Below, in pieces: positions 17,637 to 25,999 of a stretch of 64,000 nucleotides of DNA (position 1 is the first letter of the stretch; the number at the start of each line of letters is the position of its first letter). The stretch is from Helicobacter ailurogastricus (GTDB lineage Bacteria; Campylobacterota; Campylobacteria; Campylobacterales; Helicobacteraceae): the NCBI RefSeq assembly GCF_001282945.1, contig NZ_CDMG01000009.1, positions 431,980 through 495,979 of the forward strand, given 5' to 3'. The notes beneath the pieces were generated by a model, which had not been told where the DNA came from, ran no database searches, and saw only the letters and a program-made list of their open reading frames with translations. Both the position numbers and the translations under genes were made by a program.

Positions 17637-18642
17637 AATTAGTCTTTACGCTCCACTCTAAGGGCATGAAGTGGGGGATGACAAGTTGCCCCTTTAAAAG
17701 TGCGTTAGGTAAGTTGGGTGGGGTTCTTTGGAGGGTGATGCGCTTTTGAGGCAGGTCTTTTAACCCATAAATGCGCGTGGCGTTGGTGCTGATGAAATCT
17801 TGTAAAAATTCGAGCGCCCCGTGCTTTTCAAACAGACCACACAACCCGCTAAGAAGCAAGGGCGCGCTAAACACCCCTGCCGCACAAGCACAGGTGTGCT
17901 TAGTGCCGATTAAATGCGGGGCGCTGTCCGAGCCAAAGCACACTTTGGGGCAAGCTTTTAAGGCAAGCTCTAAAAGGGCTTCTTGATCTTTAGGGGTTTT
18001 TAATAAGGGCTTACAAAATAGATGTGGGGCCAGCGCGCCTCCGGCCAAAGCGTCTAAATTTAGGGCCAAATGGTGCAAGGTTAAGGTGGCGTAAAGGTTG
18101 GGGTATTGCTCGAGTAAGGCGATGCTGCGCCTATCGCTCATGTGCTCTAAAATGATGGTGAGCTTGCTAAAAGTCTTGGCTAAGGTGTGGATAGTGGCGT
18201 GAAACTCAAATTCGCGCTCCAAAACAAACCCCCCGCTCTCAGCGTGGATACACAAGATAAAGCCCAAATCTTGCGCTGTTTGTAAAATCTCTAGCATTTT
18301 GGGGCTTAATATGTCGCTCACCCCTTTAGCGGAGTTTGTGGTGGCGTTTTTGGGGTAGAGTTTGAGTAAAAACAACCCTGCTTCTTTGGCTTGCGCTAGG
18401 CTTGGTCTGAGGTTTTCATTTAAATACAACGCCACAAGGGGTTTAAAGTCAGCGGCTAGGGCTTTGATTTGCTCTTGGTAATCTAAAGCAAGGGCTGGGG
18501 TGCTTAAGGGTGTGCTAAGATTTGGCATCACCACCGCCGCGCTAAAATGCGCCGCGCTAAAGGGCAAGACGGCTTTAAGCAAATCCCCCTCTCTTAGGTG
18601 TAAGTGCATGTCTAGGGGGTTATTTAAAATCAGAGTCTGCAT
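17635..18642 (-). CDS. pyrC: dihydroorotase (class II)
   Basis: PyrC closes carbamoyl-aspartate to dihydroorotate in pyrimidine synthesis. The 335-residue protein has NPLDMHLHLREGD with the zinc-binding HxH, LKLYPKNATTNS with the lysine expected to be carbamylated, LCIHAESGG, ILEHMSDRRS and FGSDSAPHL with the catalytic Asp. Length and motif order match the 340-residue class. It ends the flagellar/tonB operon and lies three bases after tonB. Confidence 0.93.
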   Translation of the reverse strand: MQTLILNNPLDMHLHLREGDLLKAVLPFSAAHFSAAVVMPNLSTPLSTPALALDYQEQIKALAADFKPLVALYLNENLRPSLAQAKEAGLFLLKLYPKNATTNSAKGVSDILSPKMLEILQTAQDLGFILCIHAESGGFVLEREFEFHATIHTLAKTFSKLTIILEHMSDRRSIALLEQYPNLYATLTLHHLALNLDALAGGALAPHLFCKPLLKTPKDQEALLELALKACPKVCFGSDSAPHLIGTKHTCACAAGVFSAPLLLSGLCGLFEKHGALEFLQDFISTNATRIYGLKDLPQKRITLQRTPPNLPNALLKGQLVIPHFMPLEWSVKTN

Positions 18643-18645
18643 GTT

Positions 18646-19596
18646 CTAGCGGTAGATGAAGTAACGCACACGGATACGGATCAAGGTCGTGGTCGTGGGG
18701 CGGGGGTAGTCTTTGTAGGCGATGGTGATGGTTTTTAAGGTGTTGTCGTCTAAGAGTTTATAGCCGGACGCTTCGATGATTTTTAAGCCTGTGATGTCGC
18801 CATTGGGGTGTAGATAAAACTCCACGGCATCCACGCCATCTTGCCCTAAATACCCGGCTGCGCTGGGGTATTCTAAGTATTTTTGCGTGATCCGCCCGAT
18901 TTCGCTTAGATTGCTTCTAATGAAGTCTTTTTCCGCTGTGCCCAAGTCCCCAAACTCTTCACCATAAAGTTCGTCAATGTCTTTGCGGGTTTGGCTATCC
19001 ATCCCCTTGTCGTTCTCATAGCTGCGGTCGCTTTGTTGTCTGGGTGGGGGGGTGGCGTTTTCTTCAGAGGGCAAGAAAGAAAGATTGTTGGGGTTAAAGG
19101 TGTCGGTTTGTTCTTTCTTGGTGGGTTTTTTCTCCTCCCTTTCTTCTTGGTAAAGGGCTTTGTGTTTGTTCTCATGGCTAGCCACTTCGGTGCGCTTGCG
19201 TCTGTGGGCGTGGCGCTCTTGCGGGCGGTGCGTGGTGGGCTTGGGCTTGAAGCGTGGCGTGGGTTTAACCTGTGGCGTGGGGGGCGTGGGTGGGGTTGGG
19301 GGTTGTGGGGGGGTTTGGGCAACTGGGGGCGTGGGTGCGGTTTTAGGCGCGGCTCTTGTGGGCCTTAGCGCGCCCTGAGTGTGCTTGGTTGGATCAAGCG
19401 ATCGCCCTCTTTTTAGGACCAATAAATTACTAGGGTTGATTTTGACTAATTTGGGCTTGTGGAAAAATTTGTGGCCGTACTCTAAAAGCCACCAAATAAA
19501 CAGGTGCAACAAGCACGACAAGAGCAAAGAAATATAAAAATTGCGATCAGAGCGGCTGTTGCTCAACTCTTTATCAAGAGCGCGCACCCTAGACAT
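18646..19596 (-). CDS. TonB-type energy transducer
   Basis: A 316-residue protein with a short cytoplasmic N-terminus, one membrane anchor (FYISLLLSCLLHLFIWWLL) and a long periplasmic Pro-Thr-Lys-rich spacer (residues 75-160). A C-terminal TonB-like domain (residues 225-316) includes YLGQDGVDAVEFYLHPNGDI and the closing RIRVRYFIYR. TonB links the proton motive force, via ExbB/ExbD, to outer-membrane receptors for iron, haem or nickel. It sits between fliO and pyrC as in H. pylori, where this gene is one of more than one tonB; ExbB/ExbD are not in the window. Confidence 0.85.
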   Translation of the reverse strand: MSRVRALDKELSNSRSDRNFYISLLLSCLLHLFIWWLLEYGHKFFHKPKLVKINPSNLLVLKRGRSLDPTKHTQGALRPTRAAPKTAPTPPVAQTPPQPPTPPTPPTPQVKPTPRFKPKPTTHRPQERHAHRRKRTEVASHENKHKALYQEEREEKKPTKKEQTDTFNPNNLSFLPSEENATPPPRQQSDRSYENDKGMDSQTRKDIDELYGEEFGDLGTAEKDFIRSNLSEIGRITQKYLEYPSAAGYLGQDGVDAVEFYLHPNGDITGLKIIEASGYKLLDDNTLKTITIAYKDYPRPTTTTLIRIRVRYFIYR

Positions 19597-20383
19597 ACGA
19601 GCTCTTCAATTTAGATTGCCGTAGGTGCTTTTTGGTTTCTTCAACGAGGGCTTCTTTTTGGCGCAAGGGGGGGTCTTTCTTGGGGAAGTCTAAAGTGATC
19701 TTGTCTAAAACGAGGCTTTGGTGCGAGTTTAATAAAATCAAGTACAGATGGTTACGCACTTCAACGGTGATGAGCTTATGGGTCGCGTCTAAGGGCTTAA
19801 TGTAGGTGACGCTAGGCTCTAAGCCCACTTTGGGGAACAAAAACTTTTGCGTGTCTTTGCGTCTTAGCAACCATAAAATCAGCAACAAACCCGCAATCAC
19901 CACGCCCACTTTCCATAAATAATCCCACTCAAAATCAGAGAGTCTAGTCGTTGTGGGAGCGGGCTGCACTTGTTGCATTTGCTCGGGGGGAGTGGGGTTT
20001 AAGTCGGCAAATAAGGGCACAAATTCCAAGTGCAAAAAGCGCTTGTCTTGGGACAATTTGGCATTGACTTTAAAAAGGGCGTTGCTCTTTGGCACGATAA
20101 AAAGGGTGTTGTTTTGGTTGTGGATTTCTAATTGGCTCAAAATGGCGGCACTAAAGTGCTCGAGTCTAGGCGCAAAGGGGGAGATGTCTTGCAAAGTGAT
20201 GGTCTGCGAGGGGGAGATTTTGGGCACTTGCGTCAGGGCTTGGCTAAAAAGCAACTCCAAAAGTATGCCCTTATGATCGGGTGTGGGTGTTACTTGGATG
20301 TGCGTGAGTTGGTTGGCCCCAAAAAGCGCGCTAGGTCCGCACAAAACCCCCAAAACTAAAAAAATGCGTGCAATGGCTCTCAA
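19589..20383 (-). CDS. fliO: flagellar biosynthesis protein FliO-like, with periplasmic domain
   Basis: The 264-residue protein has an N-terminal signal sequence (IFLVLGVLCGPSALFG), an extracytoplasmic domain (residues 25-150), one membrane segment near residue 170 (KVGVVIAGLLLILWLL) and a basic cytoplasmic tail. Its place between fliN and tonB corresponds to H. pylori HP0583, which to my recollection was identified as FliO, the chaperone that helps assemble the FliPQR export gate. Sequence alone would give only an unnamed membrane protein. It overlaps tonB by eight bases. Confidence 0.65.
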   Translation of the reverse strand: MRAIARIFLVLGVLCGPSALFGANQLTHIQVTPTPDHKGILLELLFSQALTQVPKISPSQTITLQDISPFAPRLEHFSAAILSQLEIHNQNNTLFIVPKSNALFKVNAKLSQDKRFLHLEFVPLFADLNPTPPEQMQQVQPAPTTTRLSDFEWDYLWKVGVVIAGLLLILWLLRRKDTQKFLFPKVGLEPSVTYIKPLDATHKLITVEVRNHLYLILLNSHQSLVLDKITLDFPKKDPPLRQKEALVEETKKHLRQSKLKSSYV

Positions 20384-20385
20384 GC

Positions 20386-20802
20386 TTACATATCCTTAGC
20401 GATGTAATAGACAATGGCGTTTGAGTCGAGCACTTCGTTTAAGCGAATCGCGAGGTTCTTTTCATACACCATGACTTCTCCCTTGCCGATGACCCGCCCA
20501 TTGACAAAGGTATCTACACTTTCTCCTGCGGGCTTTTGTAAATCGATCACCGACCCCCTTTCAAAGCGCAAGACCTCTCTTAGCGGGATCGAAGTCGAGC
20601 CCAGCTCTGCCATAAAAGTTACCTCCATGTCCAACAAACCCTTATAGTCGTTGATGAGCTCTTCTAGGTAAGTGGTTAGCTCCAGCTCCCTAGGGTTTAG
20701 GGTGGGTTGCTTTTTGAGCTTGGGATTGACAGAAGGCAAATTGGCTAGCGTGGGGTTGGATTGGATATTCACCCCATCTTTATTGTTATTTTGGTTGTCC
20801 AT
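20386..20802 (-). CDS. fliN: flagellar motor switch protein FliN
   Basis: The 138-residue protein has a low-complexity N-terminus and a C-terminal SpoA/FliN domain (residues 50-135), with MEVTFMAELGSTSIPLREVL, GSVIDL, FVNGRVIGKGEVMVYEKN and LAIRL. FliN forms the C-ring with FliM and FliG and takes part in switching and export. It is the first gene of the fliN-fliO-tonB-pyrC operon. Confidence 0.93.
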   Translation of the reverse strand: MDNQNNNKDGVNIQSNPTLANLPSVNPKLKKQPTLNPRELELTTYLEELINDYKGLLDMEVTFMAELGSTSIPLREVLRFERGSVIDLQKPAGESVDTFVNGRVIGKGEVMVYEKNLAIRLNEVLDSNAIVYYIAKDM

Positions 20803-20858
20803 GGCAATCTCGCTTTATTTTAACACTCAACTTAAAGACCCACAAAAGAAAATATGCC

Positions 20859-20864
20859 ATTATA
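20859..20864 (-). promoter_or_regulatory. putative promoter (-10) of the fliN operon
   Basis: On the minus strand CTAGTATAATGG contains a consensus TATAAT with an upstream TAG, about 57 bases before the fliN start, in the spacer after nth. No sigma-54 GG-N10-GC signature is seen there, so the operon is probably read by the vegetative sigma factor. Confidence 0.6.
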
Positions 20865-20875
20865 CTAGATTTTGA

Positions 20876-21502
20876 TTAGCGGGGTTTGAAATTCGCCCGA
20901 CTCACGCAAAATTCTTGTAAAAAACAAGCGGAGCATTTAGGATGGATCGCCTTGCAAATGCGCCGCCCAAATAAGATCATGGCATGGTGTAAAAGGCTTA
21001 GGTCATTGATAAAAAGCGCGCTCAAGTCGCTTTCTGTTTGCTTGGCGCTCTTGGCATTTGAGAGCCCTAAGCGGTGCGCCACTCTAAAAACATGCGTATC
21101 GACCGCTAAGAGATTTGCCCCAAAGGCGACAGACAGGACAACATTCGCGCTCTTTTGCCCGATGCCTGCTAGGCTTTTTAACTCAGCTTGGGTCTGTGGG
21201 ATTTGTCCTTGAAAGTTTTGTAAGACTTGGTTAGCCATTTTGATGAGGTGCTTGGCCTTGCTGTTAGGATAAGAGATGCTTTTAATGCACTCTAGCACTT
21301 CTGCAAAGTTGGCACTGGCTAGGCTCTTCATGTCTGGGTATTTGGCAAAAAAGGCGGGGGTGGTGGCATTGACTCGCGCGTCTGTGCATTGCGCTGAGAG
21401 CAACACCGCCACCAAGAGTTGGTAGGGGTCTTGATAGGTTAGCTCAGTGGTGGGGTTAGCAAAGTGGGTGAGTAGCCTTGCTTTGATGGTGCTTGCACTC
21501 AT
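20876..21502 (-). CDS. nth: endonuclease III (base-excision repair)
   Basis: Nth removes oxidised pyrimidines and cuts the abasic site. The 208-residue protein contains VLLSAQCTDARVN, the helix-hairpin-helix LAGIGQKSANVVL with the catalytic Lys, AVDTHVFRVAHRLG with the catalytic Asp, and the 4Fe-4S cysteines in CKAIHPKCSACFLQEFC at the C-terminus. It overlaps the FeoA-like gene upstream by four bases. Confidence 0.95.
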   Translation of the reverse strand: MSASTIKARLLTHFANPTTELTYQDPYQLLVAVLLSAQCTDARVNATTPAFFAKYPDMKSLASANFAEVLECIKSISYPNSKAKHLIKMANQVLQNFQGQIPQTQAELKSLAGIGQKSANVVLSVAFGANLLAVDTHVFRVAHRLGLSNAKSAKQTESDLSALFINDLSLLHHAMILFGRRICKAIHPKCSACFLQEFCVSRANFKPR

Positions 21503-21726
21503 AGGGGGCGCACCAAAATGTGCTGGGCTTCGCTGGCACGCAAGGCGATTTGGGCGTGATCTATGGCGATGCTAAAAGTGGCTTTCTTTAGAGAGTGTTG
21601 CAACAGCACAAACTCCACGCCCACAGCAATTCCAAAGGATAAAAGCCTCTCTTTTAGCTGTGAATCGGGGGTGGTGATTTCAAGGATTGTGTAGCGTTGG
21701 TTTTTTTGGCACTCCAGTAGGCTCAT
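21499..21726 (-). CDS. FeoA-domain small protein
   Basis: A 75-residue protein with an SH3-like FeoA pattern (ERLLSFGIAVGVEFVLLQHSL, and IALRASEAQHILV near the end), where active FeoA domains have ..LGxxxGxxI....G.....G....LR..EA..I.V. Such proteins modulate ferrous-iron transport by FeoB or metal-dependent regulators; no feoB is near. The ATG at 21726 has AAAGGA 8 bases upstream and is preferred over the 21765 start. It overlaps the 3' end of the AsmA-like gene, so it is translationally coupled to it. Confidence 0.7.
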   Translation of the reverse strand: MSLLECQKNQRYTILEITTPDSQLKERLLSFGIAVGVEFVLLQHSLKKATFSIAIDHAQIALRASEAQHILVRPL

Positions 21727-24664
21727 CTTGCATTCCTTTTCTAATTTCATCGATGATAATATCAATGGGTGTAAAAATCCGCCTTAAAATCCTAAAGGGG
21801 GCTTGCAAAATGTCTTTGGCTAAAGTTACATTGGCCTTTGGGTTGTCTAGACTCCCGCTTAAACTCACGTGCGTGGAGATTTTGCCATCTCCGCCCAAAA
21901 TCAAGTAACTTAAAATGGGGATTTTGTTGATCACATTAGCAAAACCCTTAATGGTTGCGATGTTTAAAGACATGTCGATCGTGCGCTTAGACAGCTCTAC
22001 GATCCCGTTTCCATCGACATCTAGGGTCGTACCCGTGAGCTGAATATGCTCTAGCCCTAAATAGTCTGAGTTGATGCCAAAGACCACTTTGCCCTTAGAA
22101 ATCTCATAGCCATTGGCTCCAAGACGGGGGTTTCTAAACACGATTAAAGAGGGGATTGTGTTGATTAAATTGATCATGTTTTGCAAGACTTTAAAGTTTT
22201 TGATCGTGGTGTTTTGCAATTTAAGCTCTCCACTAAAGACATTGTCTTTATAGCCACCGATGAGCGTGTAAAGCCCCCCTTGTATGAGATTTTTTGTGGT
22301 GATGGTCTGTAACACCATGTTTAAATAGTCCCCACTAAAATTGTGCGCTTTGATCCTCAGTTGCCCGTGCGCCATGTCAAGGGCAAGTGAGGCATGGCGG
22401 TAGCTCGCATCCGCTTTTAAACGCCCATCACGCATGCGAACAAGGATGTTTTCTAACGCAAAGGGGAAACCTTTAAAGGTGATCACGGCATTTTTAGCCT
22501 GAATGATGAGCCGATTTGGGGGGATGTTGTGCTCTTTTTCGTAGCGTTGCTTGGCTTTGATAAAAATCGTCTCGTCCTTGATCTGCTCTTTTGTGGGTTT
22601 CTTACCACTTGAGGCCAGCAATTCTTTGATGGCGGGCATTTTTGCCTTTAAAAACGCATCCACATTAAAATTAATGTCATTGACGAACAAAATTTTCTCC
22701 CCACCTTTAATGCGCCCCATCACTGCCCTATCTGGGGTGAAAAACTCCAAACCCCTATCCCCAAAAGTCCCCAAAAGCGAAAAAGATCTAAAACGCCGTC
22801 CATCGTTGCGATACAGCGGTAAATCGATGTCTAAATTTGTCCCAAAAAACTTAAATTCTTTTAAATCCTTTGTGGTCACTTTAAGCGCGCCTCTTTTAAC
22901 GGCAAAGTAGCGTGCTAGGGGCGAAATGGGTACCAGTTTGGCTAAATTCTTAAGGTGCAGACCATAACCCTGATCGATCTCGCCCTCAATCTCCAATTCC
23001 TTGACTTGAAAGGTGGTTTTGCCTTCTTTGGAAAAGTCTAAATCAAAGCTTAGATTTGGCAAATTCTCCTGTGTGGCGTAAATGACATCTTGGCTAAAAA
23101 CTTCGGCGTTTTGGGCTTGGACAATTTGGCGGATTTTATTCTTAAAGGCAAAGGTATCCACGCCCTTAGCGATTAAATTAGGCAAAGTGCTTAGGTGCAA
23201 GACGGGGGGGGCTTTGGGTAGGCTCGTGCGCCTTGTTTCAAAGGGGCTGTTATTAATGGCTTGGTTGGTGTTGATTTGGATTTTATTGATCGTGGCTTGG
23301 CTGGTTAAATTCTTGTGGGTGAAGTCTAGGGTTATGCGGCTATCGATGTCGGCCATGTTTTTGTAGCGCGTGTGTGTGGTGTTGATGTAGATCATTTTAC
23401 TCGTGGGGCTGATGTCTAAGAAAACTTGGGCGTTTTGGGTGTGTAAGGGTACACCATAGAGTGCAAAGCCCCCCGCCTCCACATCCACGCTCCCTTGCAC
23501 GAATACTAGGGGCTTGGCGTGGGGGACAAATTGCATGGTGAGTAAAATGTCTGCCCCTATAACAGGCTTAAAGTGCTCTAAGGGTAAAGTGATGTCATAA
23601 GCTTTTAAGATATTTTGCACGGGGCTAAAAGCCAGGCTTGGGGCGTTTTTAATGCCGGCCACTAACCTTAAAGTGGGGCCAAAATGATCCATCACCACTT
23701 GCGAGCCTTCTAGGCGCATGTTTTGGTAGTTGATGTGTTTAGGCGTGATTGTCAATTGCCCGTCTTTAAACTCTAAATCCACTTCTTTTGCCAAAATAGG
23801 GGGCAATTTAGGGTTGTAAAAAACCCGTGCATTTTGCACCACAGCCTGCACACTTAAATTCTTTTGCAACGTTTGCAAAATGTGTTTTTCTTTGAAATTT
23901 AGGGCGATTCTTGCGTCCTTAATTTGAAAGCCTGAAAAGGCAATGTTTTCAAAAAGCCATTTTTGCAACCCTTGATGTTTGTCGGGCTTGAAGTAAGGTT
24001 TTAAAAAGTCTATGTGCTTGATGCTGTTGGAGTTGAGCTTGAGTGCGATGGCTTGAAAGTCGGTCAGGCCCTGCATAAAAACCCTTAAATGCGACTCTTT
24101 AATGTTGGGGACTCTTGTGGGAGAAACTTCTACATTGAAGTTTAATTGTTGGGTGCGCCTGTGGTAAGTGGCGCGCCCCACAAGGCGCACATAGTAGGGC
24201 TCAACATTCAAATAAGCGATGTTTAAATGCAATTCTCGGCGTTCTTGTTCTCGTAGGTAAAATTGTCCGCTCAGGTAGTTAGGAAAGACAAATTCATAGC
24301 GGTGCCCATCAAAGAAGACATGGGCTTTGATTTTGGGCTTGATGTCGATCTCGTGGATTGTGAGTCTCTCGAAGTAGTCCATCCCCCACATACTGTATCG
24401 GATGTAGCGCACAATGGCATCGACTGTGGGGGGTTTTCTGTGCGGTTTGGGCTTGACAAGCTCTATGACATCTAACCGACCGATGTCTAGCGAGAATTTA
24501 TTATTTAGTTTTAGATACAATCGCTCTATTTTGAGCCCGCCAAAGTGCATGGAGGAGATGTAAATTCCGTTTTTTAGAATGAGAAATAAAATTAAAAATA
24601 GTACCGCCACAAGCCCGACAGAAAAAAAGGGGCGTAGCATCCTCTTGGAAATGGCTTTTATCAT
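21680..24664 (-). CDS. AsmA/YhdP-like inner-membrane-anchored protein
   Basis: A 994-residue protein with one N-terminal membrane segment (FFSVGLVAVLFLILFLILKNG) and a very long beta-rich periplasmic body. The C-terminal 250 residues resemble the AsmA-like C-terminal domain (for example TLIGGYKDNVFSGELKLQNT and LDVDGNGIVELSKRTIDMSLN). Large AsmA-like proteins bridge the periplasm and move phospholipids to the outer membrane; that role is inferred from family. The start overlaps the divergent mltG start region, and the 3' end overlaps the FeoA-like gene. I prefer the ATG at 24664, which has a weak GAAAG upstream; the one at 24640 has no spacing to its purine tract. Confidence 0.7.
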   Translation of the reverse strand: MIKAISKRMLRPFFSVGLVAVLFLILFLILKNGIYISSMHFGGLKIERLYLKLNNKFSLDIGRLDVIELVKPKPHRKPPTVDAIVRYIRYSMWGMDYFERLTIHEIDIKPKIKAHVFFDGHRYEFVFPNYLSGQFYLREQERRELHLNIAYLNVEPYYVRLVGRATYHRRTQQLNFNVEVSPTRVPNIKESHLRVFMQGLTDFQAIALKLNSNSIKHIDFLKPYFKPDKHQGLQKWLFENIAFSGFQIKDARIALNFKEKHILQTLQKNLSVQAVVQNARVFYNPKLPPILAKEVDLEFKDGQLTITPKHINYQNMRLEGSQVVMDHFGPTLRLVAGIKNAPSLAFSPVQNILKAYDITLPLEHFKPVIGADILLTMQFVPHAKPLVFVQGSVDVEAGGFALYGVPLHTQNAQVFLDISPTSKMIYINTTHTRYKNMADIDSRITLDFTHKNLTSQATINKIQINTNQAINNSPFETRRTSLPKAPPVLHLSTLPNLIAKGVDTFAFKNKIRQIVQAQNAEVFSQDVIYATQENLPNLSFDLDFSKEGKTTFQVKELEIEGEIDQGYGLHLKNLAKLVPISPLARYFAVKRGALKVTTKDLKEFKFFGTNLDIDLPLYRNDGRRFRSFSLLGTFGDRGLEFFTPDRAVMGRIKGGEKILFVNDINFNVDAFLKAKMPAIKELLASSGKKPTKEQIKDETIFIKAKQRYEKEHNIPPNRLIIQAKNAVITFKGFPFALENILVRMRDGRLKADASYRHASLALDMAHGQLRIKAHNFSGDYLNMVLQTITTKNLIQGGLYTLIGGYKDNVFSGELKLQNTTIKNFKVLQNMINLINTIPSLIVFRNPRLGANGYEISKGKVVFGINSDYLGLEHIQLTGTTLDVDGNGIVELSKRTIDMSLNIATIKGFANVINKIPILSYLILGGDGKISTHVSLSGSLDNPKANVTLAKDILQAPFRILRRIFTPIDIIIDEIRKGMQDEPTGVPKKPTLHNP

Positions 24665-25583
24665 CGCGCTTTCGTTAATGTTTTACCTAAGTATAACCAT
24701 AAAATCCTACCCAATCGTTTATATCCCTAAAGGTTCTCTTAAAAACGCCTTAAGTCATTTGAGCGCGCTAGAGGCCCCCACGCCCACGACGAACATTTTA
24801 GATTTGTGGATTTTAAGACTCATGGCGCGTTTGCACCTGTGGCACACCCCCAAGAGAGGGTATATTTCAATCCCGGTGAGCCCTAAAAACACCACCACGA
24901 AGGGCGGCTTTTTGCACGCCTTGAGTCTGTCTAAGGCCGTTTACAAGAACACCACCTTGATCCCGGGCGAGACTTTGTATTTTTTCATCAGGCATCTAGC
25001 CAAGGCGTTTCGTCTAAAAGTGGAGGATCTAGAGCAAGCTTACAACGCCAAAGCCCTTTATGCTGATGGGGCGATTGTGCCAGACACCTACCGCTTCACT
25101 TTAGGCATTTCGGCTAAAAATCTCATGGATTATCTCTTGCAACACGGGCAAAATCATTACAGAAAGCTCAGTGAGCAACTGCTAGGCAATTACGATCCGC
25201 AAAAATGGGAAAGGGCTTTAATCATCGCCTCCATTGTCCAAAAAGAGGCGGCAAATGTGTCTGAAATGCCTCTCATTGCTGGGGTGATTTACAACCGCCT
25301 AAAGAAAAATATGCCCTTGCAAATGGATGGCGCGCTCAATTACGGTAAATACTCCCACGCCAAAATCACGCACGAGCGAATCGCCACAGACAACAGCCCT
25401 TACAACACCTACAAACATAAGGGCTTGCCTAGCGCTCCCGTGGGCAGTGTCGGGCTAGAGGCCATTAAAGCCGCCCTTTTTCCTGCCAAAACCCCCTTCT
25501 TATACTTTGTCAAAACCAAGGAGGGGATGCATAAATTCAGCGCCAACTACAAAGACCATGTCCGCTCAATCCACAAATTCTAG
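24651..25583 (+). CDS. mltG: endolytic peptidoglycan transglycosylase MltG
   Basis: MltG cuts nascent glycan strands at the inner membrane and sets chain length. The protein has an N-terminal membrane anchor (MAFIIALSLMFYLSITI), a LysM-like region and the YceG catalytic domain. ALIIASIVQKEAANVSEM holds the catalytic Glu, and YNRLKKNMPLQMDGALNYG and NTYKHKGLPSAPVGSVGL complete the family pattern. Two starts are possible: ATG at 24651 (310 residues, used here) or ATG at 24579 (334 residues, overlapping the divergent AsmA-like gene by 86 bases). Confidence 0.88.
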   Translation: MAFIIALSLMFYLSITIKSYPIVYIPKGSLKNALSHLSALEAPTPTTNILDLWILRLMARLHLWHTPKRGYISIPVSPKNTTTKGGFLHALSLSKAVYKNTTLIPGETLYFFIRHLAKAFRLKVEDLEQAYNAKALYADGAIVPDTYRFTLGISAKNLMDYLLQHGQNHYRKLSEQLLGNYDPQKWERALIIASIVQKEAANVSEMPLIAGVIYNRLKKNMPLQMDGALNYGKYSHAKITHERIATDNSPYNTYKHKGLPSAPVGSVGLEAIKAALFPAKTPFLYFVKTKEGMHKFSANYKDHVRSIHKF

Positions 25584-25616
25584 CTGTACCTTAGTTTGGC
25601 TTTAGATATTTAATGC

Positions 25617-25622
25617 TAGTAT
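25617..25622 (+). promoter_or_regulatory. putative promoter (-10) of oorDABC
   Basis: TAGTAT with an extended TGC ahead of it lies 36 bases before the oorD ATG. The ATG itself has a strong AAGGAG ribosome site seven bases upstream. Confidence 0.5.
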
Positions 25623-25657
25623 CTTGGGCGGATTTTACTAAGGGTCAAGGAGATTAA

Positions 25658-25999
25658 ATGGCAAAAATGCTAGCCCCCGAGGGCGTGCCGGTTTGGGTCA
25701 ATGAAGCCCGGTGTAAGGGTTGCGATTTATGTGTGTCGGTGTGTCCGGCGGGGGTTTTGGGCATGGGTTTTAAGCCCACGCACATACTGGGTAAGGTCGC
25801 CAAAGTAGCCTACCCTGAAAGTTGTATTGGGTGTTGCAAATGCGAATTGGGTTGTCCTGATTTTGCCATTTATGTCGCAGAGAAAAAGGAATTTAAATTT
25901 GCAAAGGTGTCTAAAGAAGCTGAAGAGAGAGGGGCTAGAGTGCGGGCAAACCATTACATGCTCTTAGCAGAAAGCGTGCAAGAGGGGAGGGGACAATGA
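25658..25999 (+). CDS. oorD: 2-oxoglutarate:acceptor oxidoreductase, ferredoxin subunit
   Basis: The 113-residue protein carries two 4Fe-4S sites, CKGCDLCVSVCP near residue 20 and CIGCCKCELGCPDFAI near residue 53. It is the electron-transfer subunit of the four-part enzyme that oxidises 2-oxoglutarate to succinyl-CoA and replaces the dehydrogenase complex in Helicobacter. The stop overlaps the oorA start by four bases. Confidence 0.93.
   Translation: MAKMLAPEGVPVWVNEARCKGCDLCVSVCPAGVLGMGFKPTHILGKVAKVAYPESCIGCCKCELGCPDFAIYVAEKKEFKFAKVSKEAEERGARVRANHYMLLAESVQEGRGQ

Noticed and set aside
18991..19378. Long plus-strand frames opposite the tonB spacer
   Set aside because: They are Gly/Val/Leu/Trp-rich products of the reverse of a Pro/Thr repeat and have no start signal; the minus strand gene is clear.
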